A stretch of 64,000 bases of DNA from Glossina fuscipes (Eukaryota; Arthropoda; Insecta; Diptera; Glossinidae): positions 37,664,726-37,728,725 of the forward strand of contig NW_023998414.1 of the NCBI RefSeq assembly GCF_014805625.2. The letters run 5' to 3'. Positions 23,701-37,070 of this stretch are shown here, piece by piece (position 1 is the first letter of the stretch; each line of letters opens with the position of its first letter). A program made the position numbers and the translations under genes. Below the pieces are notes generated by a model. It saw only the letters and a program-made list of their open reading frames with translations. It did not search any database and was not told the origin of the DNA.

Positions 23701-25177
23701 AATGTGAATGCGAAGGCCCTGGCCGAATATATTTTTCATATTTGGTATTTTGTATAAATGACTGTTGCGCTGGGAAAATACCTGCAGATGAAATGTATTT
23801 TACCGTCTTACCAGGATAGCCAGATCAAGTCGTGGCATCTGAGCGAAAACTATTCTAAGCACGCAGATCATTTAAAAGTGGTTTCCGCGAAGTTACAACG
23901 CGATTCTATTAATTAATATCACTATTTAAAGCCATCGTTTGTGAGATACCAATAGTAAGTAATATTACTAAGTAAACTAGTCTTTAGTCTGGCTTAAGAA
24001 CGAGAATGCAATGACTGTCAAGCCATGACGACATTTAAGTTTTTAACATTTTTTACCTAGGGATGATTTGAATGCAGCAACGATGAGACGAAATTTCGTG
24101 AAAACATCGTCCGATTTTTATTATATATATTTATTATTCTTGAATGTTTGCGAAACTCCTTTAATTTGTAAGATTTCAATAAAAATATTTTTTTAAGAAT
24201 GCAATGAATTTTGTTTTGTTTATTTTTTTTTTTTTCCTAATTAGAGGATTAATCTGAATTTTGGACTTTGAGAGAATTTGAAGAAGCAATTTGTTTTCGT
24301 TATAATAATTTGAATCACATGATGTCTTCTTCAAAAATTTAAACTCGCTTACGCATTTATTAGAGTGAGCTGCAGAGAACCAGAAGAGATGATGAAGATC
24401 TGAACTTGTTAACTACGGTCATATTCATATTGTACTAAGCACTACTGAATATGCCAAATAGTTGGCGAGAAAATCAACGTTGTCTTGTTATATGTAGCCC
24501 ATTGGGGAGCTTATATAGCCATCAGAAATGATTTTTTATTTTTTTTTTGTTTTATTCTGACATTTGGCATACTACGCGTAACACGATGGTGGTCAGAAAG
24601 TAGTCAGGAAAAAAAAAGTGATTCGATGCAGATAAGGGCCACAGCCTAGTGGGTACGTATTAAAATTATACGTTTACTCCGCTACGCATGCGGACGATGT
24701 AAATGTTAAGCAGGCTTTCTTTTCTTTTGATCGTCTGGAAGTTCGTCGAAATTAAATGACAGGCAAAGTCACAGAAGATATTAAAAACTTTGGATTCCGA
24801 AAGTTCTTCTGCTTTTTCTAAATAGTCATTGATGCTTACAGGTGGATCAAATTTAGTACGTGAAAGCTAATGGTACGCTAAGCGTTAGCTTCCTGCCACA
24901 AGCTATTACGATCTTCACAATTGTAAAAGCGTGCCCCAGAATGATCGACGAAATCTACTACTTGGCCAAGATGGCTCAGAAACTGAAAGTAGGCAGTAAA
25001 GCATAAGCATTTCTAAATAACGGGAATCTATCGAACAAAACAGAACAGTTTAGAAATCGGCGCAGCTGGCTATTGCATGTGAAAATTAAACAGTAACACT
25101 TCTCGAACATAACAGAACGATGTGAAAGCTTGAGTTAGGAAAAAGGTTTCTCTGACTTACTTACTTATCGTATAACC

Positions 25178-25390
25178 TTATTGCTTAAAGATGAAGCATA
25201 ACAGATTTCTCGTGTTGCTCGTAACGTCCAAAATCATTAGCGGCATCATAAAGAATGCATTTATATTCTTGGCCGCCGTAAAATTCATATCAGCAGCCTC
25301 TGCCGAAACTGGATTAGTTGTATCGATTATGTCAGTGAATCTAAACCCAGTTGACGTCACATTTAAAAATTGATAAATGTCCGCCCACAT
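25178..25390 (-). other. Segment open on both strands, unrecognised
   Basis: On the - strand there is a 70-codon frame with GFRFTDIIDTTNPVSAEAAD followed by NFTAAKNINAF and ILDVTSNTRNLL. On the + strand, 25191-25373 is also open (RFLVLLVTSKIISGIIKNAF, SAASAETGLVVS). GC is higher than in the flanks and the - strand frame looks protein-like. No domain is recognised, and no donor or acceptor is convincing. It may be a fragment of a mobile element or transferred DNA. Confidence 0.25.
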
Positions 25391-25841
25391 TTAATGAATA
25401 GTTAAAAGAGAGCAACCGCGTCTACAAAGGTTAAAAAAAAAACAAAATTAAAAAAAGTTCAATGCAATACTCATATTATGACAATGACGCAATGTCGCAT
25501 ATTTGCTTGGGGTGATGGGTATCCGAGATTCGTTCAGTAATAACTATAACTTTCCGCCTCGTTTTTGATTTTCTATTTTTTTAGTTTCCAATAACAAGCT
25601 TGTTACAGAAGCATTTGTTACGCTTCCCGAATTCGGTATAGGATGACAAAGAAGAGAAAAAAAAAGAAAAAATGTCTCCTTCGATTAATTTATTTCATTA
25701 GAAAAAATTAAGTATTCCACAGTATATGTAATGGGAAACGATTGTTGTTTTTACTATTGTATTATCGAAGCTGCCGCTTGTTTTCGGTTATTTGTGTGCT
25801 GCCAACATTTTTCTATGTGTGCTATGTAAGCCGTGTCTTTA

Positions 25842-25874
<33 letters not shown>

Positions 25875-25887
25875 TTATGTATGTATG
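25842..25887 (+). repeat. (GT)n and (GTAT)n microsatellite
   Basis: About ten GT units followed by ATGT/ATTT units. Confidence 0.88.
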
Positions 25888-26147
25888 CCTGCGTGTATTT
25901 TTGGTTTTCCGTACTGGTGTACCGAATGTTTGCATTTCCATTTTCCAAACCACGTCAGGCCCACAAAGCTAAACATTTTATTTTGCTTTGGTACTTAGGT
26001 ATGTTTTCTATGGATTGATAGATATAGATGCATAGGTTTGTGTTGTGCGCGCTCTTTGCAATATGAAATTAAGTAGAGTGTGTTTTTATTTGGTCTACCC
26101 AGTAATGTTGTTGACATTATTTTGTCACTTGGGTGGTTGTTAATTAT

Positions 26148-26153
<6 letters not shown>

Positions 26154-26182
<29 letters not shown>
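26154..26182. repeat. (TA)n microsatellite
   Basis: About 14 TA units. Confidence 0.9.
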
Positions 26183-26185
<3 letters not shown>

Positions 26186-26233
26186 ATTTTTCGTTCATTC
26201 ATTCTACTATGCACCCAATGATGACGGCTTCGT

Positions 26234-26271
<38 letters not shown>

Positions 26272-26272
26272 G
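26234..26272 (+). repeat. (TGA)n trinucleotide repeat
   Basis: Thirteen TGA/ATG units; yields spurious poly-Met and poly-His frames. Confidence 0.93.
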
Positions 26273-28829
26273 GTATAATGATATAAATGAATGACTGATA
26301 CGCTTATTATAATTTTCAAATTTTTCATCAAGCGAGAAAGCAGGTATGAAACATAAATTTGTCAATCATACATAATGAAAGGACCGAATGAAATGTTGTT
26401 TAATATAAGGCATAACAAATGCACAAATGAGTAACACATGGTAAGTAATTTCTCTAGTGATTCTCAGAATAATTTGACAGCTCAAATTTTGATTGATTCA
26501 TCGGGAAGCAATAAACACCCAAAAAAAAAAAAAAAACAAAAAACAAAATGCTAGGATACTGGGACAGAAAATGAACGATATTCTTTCAGGTATCGCACTG
26601 TATATAGTAAAAAATGTAGTTCCTTCCCCGAGAACTTTAGGTTAAGCAAAGCAATACGTCGGGTTATTTAATATCGTTTACTATAACACTCGACTTTCTG
26701 ATGGAAAGGGAGCTCTTCTTTTCTCTCTCACTCTCACTCTCACTTTCACTCTCTCTCTCTCTCTCGCTTTATTATTGCTATCGCTAATGTACATGTGTAT
26801 TAAATATTTGTACTAAATGAAAAACTTGCTCTAAACATATATAAGAGCAAATGCTAATGCATTCGGTGAAAGTAACTTTGTAAACAATCACCCCCATGCG
26901 AAGCCGACAAAAATTAGAAAATTACCTTTAAAGCAAACAAACAAGATAAACAAACGAACTGAATCTGCATGGAGAGGTATAGAAATAAGCATAGGACAGC
27001 ATACCCTTACGGATATTGTATGATACGCATGTTACTCATAAAATCTCTTTACGCTTTCGTCGTTGGTCGTTGGTTATCCAGTACACGCGCTAAAAAATGT
27101 GACCAGGAGTAATGGTGAACACAATTCAAAGAATTTTGTTAATACAAAAATTCTTGCAACTCTTTTTCTTCGCTATACACATTTACGTTGGTTTACTTCT
27201 GTTATTTGATTTTTATTAGTATGCGAAAAATCAACAGAAAATCATTCGCACTCACTGCCTTTTCTTTGTAATCGATTCTCAAACCTTTTAATGATCGCAC
27301 ATAAAATTTAGCCACATTGCTGGTTAAATATTGAACCGACTTGTAAATTGTAATTTTCAGAAATATAAAGAAATCACGGCTGCTTTAATGGAAAGGGTTT
27401 CTCTTTTCATCTTTCTTTCTTTTTTTTTTCTTTGTTTTTGGTTTAGTTAAATATTTTTTTAAATAGTTTTTATTAGCTTCCAAGAATCATGTGCAAGCTA
27501 CCGCAAACATTAAAAATAAATGTGAAAATAAAACAAGTAAGAAATCTATAGTCTTGGAACCTTGCAACGAATATCGGATACTCCCCCTTTATATGTATGT
27601 AAGTTCTCGCTTGTCTGCAATCCATTGCTTTACGCAATATATTTACATAATTTTAACAGTTAAGTGAGATCGGCTTTGGATCACTATTTCTGATAGTTAA
27701 TAGCGCAAAACCGACAATGGAAGTTAAATTAATCCGTATACGGAATGAGGAAACGCAACACTCTACGACTTATGCGATATTTAGTTTGTTCAATTTTACA
27801 AATTGAATCTTAACGGGAATATATCCCTTTTATATGCATAATAGTCAACTATATGCAGTTAGTAACTATCGATCATACTTACTTAGTCAAGTCCGAATTG
27901 CGTTACGATCTTTTCAGGGACTTTCTATTTCTGTATTTCAATATATGTGTTTACTTAAGCTTCTAGACATTCGTTAAGATATGTTTCCAGCAAACTTATT
28001 TAATTATTTGTACATCATTTACTTATCTTATTTACTTATTTCAATCATTTTTATGGAAATTTCTATGAATTTGAACTAATGACAATTCAAGAATCAACAA
28101 AAAAAAGGAGTGCTTCGTTATATAACATACTTTGCAGAGACTCCATGTAAAGGATGTGTAAATAGCTTTGATTTAAAGACATCCGTTTCAATAACGACTG
28201 TTTGCCTTTGAGCCTTTTAATATATGACCGATATTAAGGCATTTAGAATATAGAAAATATATCTAATATATCTTCAGCAGTTACAAAACGGGTAAGAAAA
28301 TTATCGTTGCCGTCGGATAAACTTCCATCTCGCAATTATTTTCTTATTATTCTTATTATTATTATTATTGTTATTATTTTCTTTTTTTTTTCTTCTTTTG
28401 TTCGTGAAGTAATCGAGTCGATTCGTATTTAAAAAAAACCGTTCCTCTCATAAATATTTCAGTCAATCGTCAGATCGAAACTTGTCATGTTTATTTTTCG
28501 GATTTTTTTAACTCGGTCTGCCGAAGCTCGATCTAGCAAGCTAAATAAGAAATCGTCTTTGACAAAACTGAGCTGTTCTTAAAGCGTCTATGACTTTAAC
28601 AATTTTATTAAAAGGGTATGCATCAGTAAATATTACCCGGGGATGTTTATAAAGAATTAAATTTCTTGTGGTGAGTTGTACGCTCGCAGATTCAACTCTA
28701 GTCGATGGCTAAACTCACGTTATTCCCGTGTTTTACAGCATCGAAAATGAATGATGAAAAGAATGATCCAAATTTAATTAGCCGATAATCTATAGTTTAT
28801 AAAGCAGCTCGCATTGCTGACAAAAAATG

Positions 28830-29560
28830 CTTGCATATATCCTGATCAGTTTTTCACTTGAAAAAGACATTTATTGAAAAAAATTGCTGCAACATATATT
28901 AGTCAAAATATTTTCCATCATTATCTATAACTTTAATCCAGCTTTCTGGCAATATGGCCATAATGCGCTAAAAGAGTGGAATTGTTTTGGCAGCGCTCCA
29001 ATCGTCGATCCACATTTCGCACTCCTTTAGAATTTCGAAACCGTGTGCTAGCCAAGCAGGTAGTAATGAGAAGGCGCTATGTCTGATGAGTACAGTGGGT
29101 GCGGCAGAACTTCCCATTCGAGCTTGACAACTCTTTTAAACGTGTGGCCGAGCATTGACGTGGAACAGGTCACCTATGCGCCTGTTAGCCGCTATTGCTG
29201 CTCTTTTTTGGAACAATATATCGTTCAATTTGTTCAATTGACATCTGCGGTAACAGTTTCATTCGGTTTCAGCATCTCGTGGTACACTACACCTTGCTGA
29301 TTCCCACATATGCACAGCAATGCTTTATAACCATGAATATTCCGCTTTGATGGAGAAGCCTGGAAAGCCACGAAACCTCGATGTTGTAACGGTTCGAAAA
29401 GGCGGTTTTAGTCAACTCGTTTGTTAGCCATTCTCCAGACTTTTGAATCTTTTCTATCGCATGTAAACGTCTAGAAATAGTTCATTCATCGACTTCTGAG
29501 TTCTTCGAAAGTTCTCTCAGAGTTTGAGGGGGGTTTTCGTTAAATAAGTCTGGCAATGCC
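28830..29560 (-). mobile_element. Decayed mariner transposon (D34D transposase relic), N-terminally truncated and internally deleted
   Basis: On the - strand, starting near 29555, the fragments appear in mariner order. A helix-turn-helix region comes first (NENPPQTLRELSKNSEVDE, then TISRRLHAIEKIQKSGEW). A deletion removes the segment that should hold the first catalytic Asp (TGDEKWI). Then follow SPSKRNIHG, QQGVVYHEML and the linker KRAAIAANRR. Next is FHVNARPH, where the second catalytic Asp (HDNARPH) has become Val. WEVLPHPLYSSDIAPSHYYL follows, with the third Asp (APSDY) changed to His. The end reads LPESWIKVIDNDGKYFD and a stop near 28895. Frameshifts separate several blocks. The A/T-rich tail after the stop resembles a mariner 3' UTR. 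No clear terminal repeat was identified on the 5' side. It is clearly different from the copy at 41.2 kb, so the two come from different mariner lineages. Confidence 0.85.
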
Positions 29561-31352
29561 TACCAGCTTTACCCGAGAAAATATTAAAAAAAAAAAAACC
29601 CAAAAAAAAGCTACGTTTTCATACTTCACTCTTGAATGGGCGTGACTGTGATTGTGTTCATTATTTTCATTACCATTAAATGGTGAAATTTGTATTGCGT
29701 ATCTATTGTGGCTTGGGAGCAATGAGCAAAAACCCAGCATGGCAGAGCTGTTCTCGGTTTGCGCTTCACTTAAGGCGTGTCCTTTGACCTTTTTGGATCG
29801 TTTGCATGGATAATGAACGGGAGAATATTTACTACAGACATTACCTGGATGGGCATGTGGAAAACTGAACATAGACGAATAGTCGAACGTGCTTAAGTGC
29901 ATTCTGGGTTTAACATTAGCCAAGAATGTACGTAGTTTACGGGATTTTTGAAGCTAGTTAGCAAGACTTTGGCAAAAAGAAAAAAAAAAATTTTGTGATG
30001 CTGTTCAAGAATATATAAAATTTGTGGCATCTCTCACACTTCCTACTGGGAGTTGGTTGCACACAATTTTTCAAAATTTTTCCCAATAGAAATTCGAAAA
30101 TACAAACTCGAATTATGTATGAATGTAGCAAAGTGCATTAAAACTTTGATTTTTTCCCTTTGAATAGAAATAAAGACAGTTGCCAAGCCTTGATAATAAT
30201 AACAATAGCAATAATCCCGATATTATTTAATAAATGCATTCTTATTGCTCCTGTCAATGAAATTACGGGTATCGTGTAAATTGCCTCAAAGAAGCGAGTA
30301 ATCATTTTTCTATAATTAAGTAAGGTGAACGGTATAGAGGATCTGATAATAAATAAAATCTCTAATGATGGAAGTAAAAGACAAAACAAAACAAAAAAAA
30401 AAATAAATAAATAAACAAACCCAATAAATTTGCACATAAACAAAGTGATTGAGAAGATACGTAGACATAGAATTCTTAATCGCTTGATGGATTAGGTTAA
30501 AAACTTTTTTATACCGTAAGACTCTTCTATCCCAGGATCTCCTGGAAGTAATGTCCAGTACAGCTCAAGTTTATTGTCACGATTATATAACATCAATTGA
30601 ACTAGATTTTATGGGTCATTTTAAATAGCATAGACCTTTTTGTTTAAGCTGTCACAAATAGCAAGACTGGCAAGCAATGGCAAGACTTTCATATTACAAA
30701 ACAACTATAGCTCCATTTGTTTTGAGGGGATTTCATGAGTTCTAGTTATTTCATAAAGTGTATGTAAAGTGTTATATATGCATCGGTTTTTGCAAATGAA
30801 TCTGCGTAGCATTCATTCGTTCGGAATTTCTTTTTTACAGACAACACATTACCTAATGTCTCCCTACTTTGTACCTTCTTTCATTTCGGGCATATATATT
30901 TTACAACCACATATATTACGCCGGCCCTCAGTAGTTTAATTACTTATTAAGTTAACAACAGGTTGACACAAATGAACAGAAATAACGAAATCGATTAAGA
31001 TCTCACGCTGACTCGGCGTTTATTTGTCTTTAACACATGTCTTAGGTAAATGAAATGACAAAATGTATTATATATTGAATCAGTTAAGAGTGATGGCCTG
31101 AGGTACAAAAATTTATTAAGCAAAAATGGTGTTTTTTTTTTTTTTTTTTTTTGAAAAGAAGAATCAATAGACCTCACGGATGGATAAAATACCGCAAATA
31201 TTTTTTGACTTTCAATGATGACATAAACGGCTTTTTGTTCCCTTTTTGACAACTCATTTAGTTTTCGCTTCATTAAGAAACTTTTTAACAATATTATTAA
31301 CACTTTGACATACTAATGTTCATTACAAGGATGACAAAGTTTTTCCTTTTAG

Positions 31353-31382
<30 letters not shown>
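31353..31382. repeat. Poly-A run, about 29 bases
   Basis: Near-unbroken A run. There is no LINE or processed-gene sequence next to it that I can recognise. Confidence 0.9.
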
Positions 31383-31383
<1 letters not shown>

Positions 31384-31889
31384 AAACAAAAGAAAAAGAG
31401 TTAAAAAATGTTGAATCATTCGTTTCGTTTGTTTGCCCTCGAAGGATGTTTTGTACGAAGAGCTCGGTCCAATGAAAGAGGACTTCATTTGATTTATTTA
31501 TGCATTTAATAAAACAAATTTTCAAAAATAATCATTTTTTTCCTTTTTGTTTTTTTTTTTTTTTTGTATAAATATTTATAGTAAATAATTTTAGAAAATT
31601 GTTTAGAACAACGGAAAGGTGGATAGTGACCACAGTCCGGACAATTTGTTGTCGATGAATTAGGAAACTACTGGTATTGGAAGACAAAGAATTTTGCAAA
31701 AACAGATTAAACTGAATGTGATGTTAAGCAAATTCGATTAGTGTACCTGTGAGAAGAGCAAGCAAATTGTGAAAAGTCGGCAAACGAGCCATAAAAGGTT
31801 TTTTTTTTGTTTTGCTTTTTTATTACCCTCTGTTTAGGGAATAATGTTCCTAGTAGGTGTAGTACGATAAGGATCAAGTAGAAGTAAGG

Positions 31890-31894
31890 AGAGA

Positions 31895-31925
<31 letters not shown>

Positions 31926-31926
31926 C
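31890..31926 (+). repeat. (GA)n microsatellite
   Basis: About 16 GA units. Confidence 0.9.
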
Positions 31927-33255
31927 GTGGGGAATGGTCGCAAGGCACTCACACAGCAATCACACTAATATATATGGCGTACGCCGACTATTTAGTCGCC
32001 TGCTCCTTCTCAATTACGTCGCCGTGCGAAAATCGACTTGAAATGGGAGACAAACATGTTCAGTAGTTTTTTCCCCAGATTGCATATAAAATTTGTTCAG
32101 AACGAGATCATTGTTGCTGTCCGTCTAGAAATATTCTATTTTGGTGCTTAACGAACAGCAGAGAAAGATCTATTTTCGATTGCAGAATTTTTGCATATAA
32201 GACCAGAAATAAAAATGAGTTAATCAGTACCGCCCGGAATTGGACAGGAGAAGAGCACTTTCAAATGTTTATTTTATCAAAATTGTTTTATATAAATTCT
32301 TCTCGGAGCTGTGCAAATATTATCACGTGACGGTCTATAATTGAATTTGTTCACTGCCAACATATTTCTCATTAAAGATGATTTTTTTCTCAACAATCCT
32401 TTTTAATCTACTTATGTAAAAGATAATTAACAAAAAAAAAAGAGTTGCCTTTAGCATCCGAAAAGGCTGAAGTCATTGCTTTTTTAGATGACTTTTCTCA
32501 TTATTTGGTCTATGCCGAAGCTGAACGAGCTCAGTTGATTCGATGATTTGTAGTTGAATTGGTGAAGCCAAGCCTCCCAAGATATTGCCAAACGAGAATC
32601 AGAATCCAATTTAGTTCTCGTAAAACGATTTGGATGCTTTTTTCCGAAAGTCGTACTCGAAGGAGTTTTTGCTCCGAGTTTTTCAAATGCTGTGACTAAT
32701 CATCTTCTCAAGAGTTTTCTAGGCCACGTGAAATGCATAGAAATGCAAAGAATCGAGGATACGAAATCATTCAGACTGTAGAGGCTTTACCCATTGGACA
32801 CAGATCCATTAGCCTGCGGCCACCTCCTCATTTGTTCTCCTTTCGTCACTTCTATCTGACCGTCACCGTATAAGAGACATCCAATGAAATAATTGATCAT
32901 ATGCAAAACTATATAAGTTCTCGAGTTCCGAACGATTTCTCCAGCAATATACTTCTTTGGCCGCCCCATGTGTGCTTGATCTGAAAGGCTTATAACGCTA
33001 CAGAGGCATCGTTCGCTAATGCTCTCACTATATACTCATCAATTTCTCATTCACATGTCCACTTCTGACAGGTATCTGAAATTGACAACTATTCGTTATG
33101 CTAGCATGAGATTGCGACCGTGTTCTTCTGATAGTTCTCTCAACTCTCAGAATAACAAATTTCAGTGCGTACCATAAGCATACCATTCCCCTTCCATTTA
33201 TCTGTTAGGCCGGGAACATATCGACTGATCAAGTATTCACCTTTTTTAGTTTTAT

Positions 33256-33259
<4 letters not shown>

Positions 33260-33290
<31 letters not shown>
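33260..33290. repeat. Poly-A run, 31 bases
   Basis: Unbroken A run in AT-rich DNA. Confidence 0.92.
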
Positions 33291-33292
<2 letters not shown>

Positions 33293-33722
33293 AAAAAATA
33301 ATAAATCGCAAGAGAAGACTTTACTTAATTATTTCAATATTATCTCGTAGTCTTGATGTAATGTTAAGTGAAAACTTGAGGCACCGAACAGTGGTGTACG
33401 TGCTGTTCAAAGGGAGAAAGAAGATGAAGAGTTGGAAGAGAATTCAATTTGAGTTGAAAATCGACAAACATACATAAATTATAACAAGAACATTAAGGAT
33501 TTGATGAGATGATGTGTAACAACATGTTACCGAATGATTGCACAGATACCCAAGCGCAAGCACTCATAAGTTAAATCACAGCAAAGAGAAAACAGGCCGA
33601 CACTTTATGGTTCATTGATGTAACAAATTGAAACTTCCTTAAGGATAATTTTCGAGGGTAATAGCGTTGAAATTTCTAACTGAATAGAAAAGGAAAGTGA
33701 AGAAATGAAGCAAAAAAAAAAA

Positions 33723-33822
33723 NNNNNNNNNNNNNNNNNNNNNNNNNNNNNNNNNNNNNNNNNNNNNNNNNNNNNNNNNNNNNNNNNNNNNNNNNNNNNN
33801 NNNNNNNNNNNNNNNNNNNNNN
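33723..33822. other. Assembly gap of 100 N
   Basis: Exactly 100 N, a conventional unknown-size gap, lies between an A run and a (GCTGGT/GCTGCT)n repeat. Simple repeats on both sides probably caused the break. Any ORF read across it is an artefact. Confidence 0.98.
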
Positions 33823-33918
33823 GTGCTGGTGCTGGTGCTGCTGCTGCTGCTGCTGTTCTTGTTACTACTGCTACTATTGCTACTCTTTCTATTGTTATTG
33901 TTGTTATTATTCTTGTCA
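33823..33918 (+). repeat. (GCTGGT)/(GCTGCT)/(ACTGCT)n and (TTGTTA)n compound repeat beside the gap
   Basis: GCTGGT, GCTGCT, TACTGCTACT and TTGTTATT units follow the N gap directly. It gives poly-Ala, poly-Ser and poly-Asn frames that are not genes. Confidence 0.85.
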
Positions 33919-36900
33919 TTAATGGTTATGATGCTGTTGTAATTCCCCAAACATTTTATTTTTATTTATTTTTTTTTTTTTTCAAGAGTTTTGTTTATTT
34001 ATTTTACGTTTGCTTTCTTGAATTCCTAATAGAGATGAATTTATGCAAATTTTTATAACATTTTGAATAAAGAGAAAAAGGTAACTGTTTTTTTTTTTCT
34101 TATTCTTTTTCCTTTTAGTCGCCGTATCAAACATTAACATAGTGCAGGTATGTAAAAGAGGGAAAAGAAGAAGAGCATAAAGCAAACGTATTGATGACAT
34201 TTTTAAGCAAATTGAAATGATTTTTAACTTTTACTCTTTATTCAAAACGGAAGTTGAAAATTTCTATACGTTCGTTTTTACATCAATGAAGAGATGAAGA
34301 CATCTTCAGGTAATTGTGGCTCTTAAGTAAACTGGAACATATTCATGCATATATGATTACATAATGATAAACAAAACAAAATAAAACAAAACAACATCTT
34401 GAATCTCCCGACTTAACATTACAAAAGAATTCTTCTCTTCTAATAACCTTTTTGATACAAGAATAAAAAAAAAAAAAAAACAAAAAACACATGGAAATAA
34501 AATCTTAAGGAAAATGATAAACATCTTAATACCGTACGACATATATTTTAAGGTTACTTTTTGCCCGCTTCCCGTTCCATTTCATTCAGCATATTTCCTT
34601 CTTTTTTTTTTTTTTTTTTCTTTTTTTTAGCTAAGTAAGAGGTGTAAGACGTTGTAAATAAATAGCTTAAGCGATTTTTATAACAAATGACTGCGTTTGT
34701 GTATTGTTAGCACAATGTTTATCATTCATATACGTTTTCTACAATGTATAAGTTGAGCTCATGAGTGTACATGAGTGTATATGTACGTATGTAAGCATGT
34801 ATTTTTTTTTTTTTTTTGCATCATCTTTTTATCTTTGCCAAATCATAAATTATAAAAGAGAAAAGTATTAAATTGAATCCATAAAAACTAATATTTAAGC
34901 TCATTTAACATGATTTTAATGATGTTTATGTCAAGTGTGCATACACACATGCACATATATATATATATTTGCATTATATGCTCGCTTATTATATACGTAA
35001 ATGAATACAATAAAAATTTTATGAGCTTATTGCCTGTACATATGTACACTTTGGCAAAGTGAGACCACACTTGTTTGCATTGGTGGCGGTTGCGCTTTAT
35101 TAAAATTGAAGACGGCGCCCGTCTTTTACATCAAAGTGAAAAATTGGTTTTACATATTTAAGAAATCATAAAAATTATAATGTAAACATTATATATGTTA
35201 AACTATAAAATACAAAAAGTGCATACAAATGCATTGCAATCACCAACACATTCCATAAAATCATCTAATAGTGTAATGCACGCGAGAGATCTCGAAAGCA
35301 AGCACACAAGCAAGTAAATCGCTTTACCTAACGCTACTGGGTAAGAAATTTTGCCCTGAGTTTTGAAAATTTTGCATATATTCGTCGATAATAGCCAACG
35401 ACAGTGCCAATCGGAGAAGCCTCAAAGACTTTTTTTACCACTTACTTACGAGACATCTTGATGGGTTGCAAAAAATTTGTCTTCGATTTGTCTGGAATCC
35501 AATCAAATACAACATATTTTCATCAAAAATGACATTTATTTATCAATTATCCACTTTTCATCGTATTGATGAAAGAAGGAAGACGTATAGACCCATTTTG
35601 TCATATAAAAGCCAAGTTTTTTTTTTTTTGCGGTACGCAGAAAAATGCTTTGAAATATATGTTTTTGATTAGTAAAAAATTTTAAATTGGCTTAAGCGTC
35701 TGCGACTGTCTACCTCTTCAGTTGCCCATATCTGCAGTTGCCCGTCTGTCCGTCCGTACAATGACGGTGCTGGCAAGTGTTATAACATCCGTAAAAATGA
35801 AGATGTCGCTTTCAAATGTAGAAAGAAACAGTATCGGAATATATTGCACGCAATCTGGTATTTAAAATGGGGCATGTTCAGTCGAAGGTTGCTACCTGCC
35901 TTGCAACATAAACTGACATCATCTTAGCTATCTACGTTTTTCATTCATTTTTCATAAGCTACACGCATCCGATTTCCATACAGAATTGGAAAAGTTAATC
36001 ACGCCCACCCACCCCCTGTTTTTAAGTATGCAAAAATAATTTTTTTCGTTTCCTTCTTTTAATCTCTCTTAGGCTAATGATAACGGATGAAGCAGATTAT
36101 AGTTTGTTGTACTTGTTTACATCGGTATTTACAAGTCTTGATAGGTCGTAGTGTTCCTTTAAGGGAACTTATGTAAAGACCTTTCAACTTCTTTTAACGA
36201 GTCAATCTTTTTGTATCTATCTTAGGGGAATATCTGTCCTTCATTTTCCCCACTTACGTGCCTGGATGTCATAAACATATTATTGGTTGCAAAACAGAAG
36301 CTATCGGGGAAAAATTGGTCACAGTATACGCTTGCAGCACAAAATAAATTGATGACATCTTTCCTGTAGAGGTTTTCCTATTCGTTACTCCTACACTGTC
36401 GCGGATCCAGAAACAAAAATTTTGTTATATTCTATGGGTGATTTTTTGTCTTTCTTAGGGTCAGCGTGATGAATATAAAAGATTCGATCACGATCGAATA
36501 TAATTTTCATACTTGTTGACAATGTTCTCGGACGATGGACGATAAGTTATTGATGGAAAGGAATGTTACTCGAAAAGGAAAATATCTCGCGAACAGGATG
36601 GATAGTTCCGTTCAATGTTACTAATATTTCCTGGATGGATATTGTAATAGGATGCTAAGCCTGCTTTATCGTATATTGTTGCGTTCAGTTGAATCAGGTT
36701 TTGCTAAATTGAATCAAGTGATAATATATATGTATATGATATATTATATCTAGCACAGCTTCACCTACGAGATAGGTGGTCCTCGCTATGCAGCTTTACA
36801 GTCAAAGTAAATTCTTCGCTTGAATTGTATTATGTTGTACACTGCAGCCGTATTTTCGTTTGAATTAAACTATTATTTCCGACCAAAGAGGTTTTTTTTC

Positions 36901-36956
36901 GCGGAACTTGTTCTCTTCAAAGTTAAAAAAAAAAAAAACGATATTAAGTTTATGTG

Positions 36957-37070
36957 CAGTTGTGTAGTGCTGTGAAAGTTTTGTTCCGAACTGTACAATG
37001 TAGTTCTACATAGAGTACGTATAGTTGTGTAGAGAGCGGCGAAAATCTTGTTAAGAACTGTACAGTACAG
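36957..37070 (+). repeat. Imperfect tandem duplication, 65-bp period
   Basis: The first unit (from 36957) carries AGTTGTGTAGTGCTGTGAAA, TTTTGTTCCGAACTGTAC. The second unit (from 37022) carries AGTTGTGTAGAGAGCGGCGA, TCTTGTTAAGAACTGTAC. Spacing is 65 bp. Confidence 0.7.

Larger units (their letters stand above)
20730..28800. other. Non-coding stretch downstream of the P450 gene
   Basis: It holds TTG repeats (21041-21070), GT and AT and ATG microsatellites near 25.8-26.3 kb, and CT repeats near 26.73-26.77 kb. A dispersed-repeat-like module is visible at 23640-23700 (CAGGCAGACAGGTGGACAG). The segment 27532-27610 starts AACAAGTAAGAAATCTATAG, a terminus-like motif common in fly repeats. The only coding-like spot is the double-open segment at 25178-25390. 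No gene is supported. Confidence 0.55.

Noticed and set aside
29079..29300. 73-codon + strand ORF
   Set aside because: Antisense shadow of the - strand mariner relic.
32460..32700. Possible copia-type integrase fragment (a DDFSHYLVYAEAE-like reading on +)
   Set aside because: Only one short segment resembles an integrase, with no further motifs in order and no LTR nearby.
33605..34058. ORFs of 103-117 codons spanning the N gap
   Set aside because: They are open only because N is read through, and the rest is poly-Ala, poly-Ser or poly-Asn from a trinucleotide repeat.
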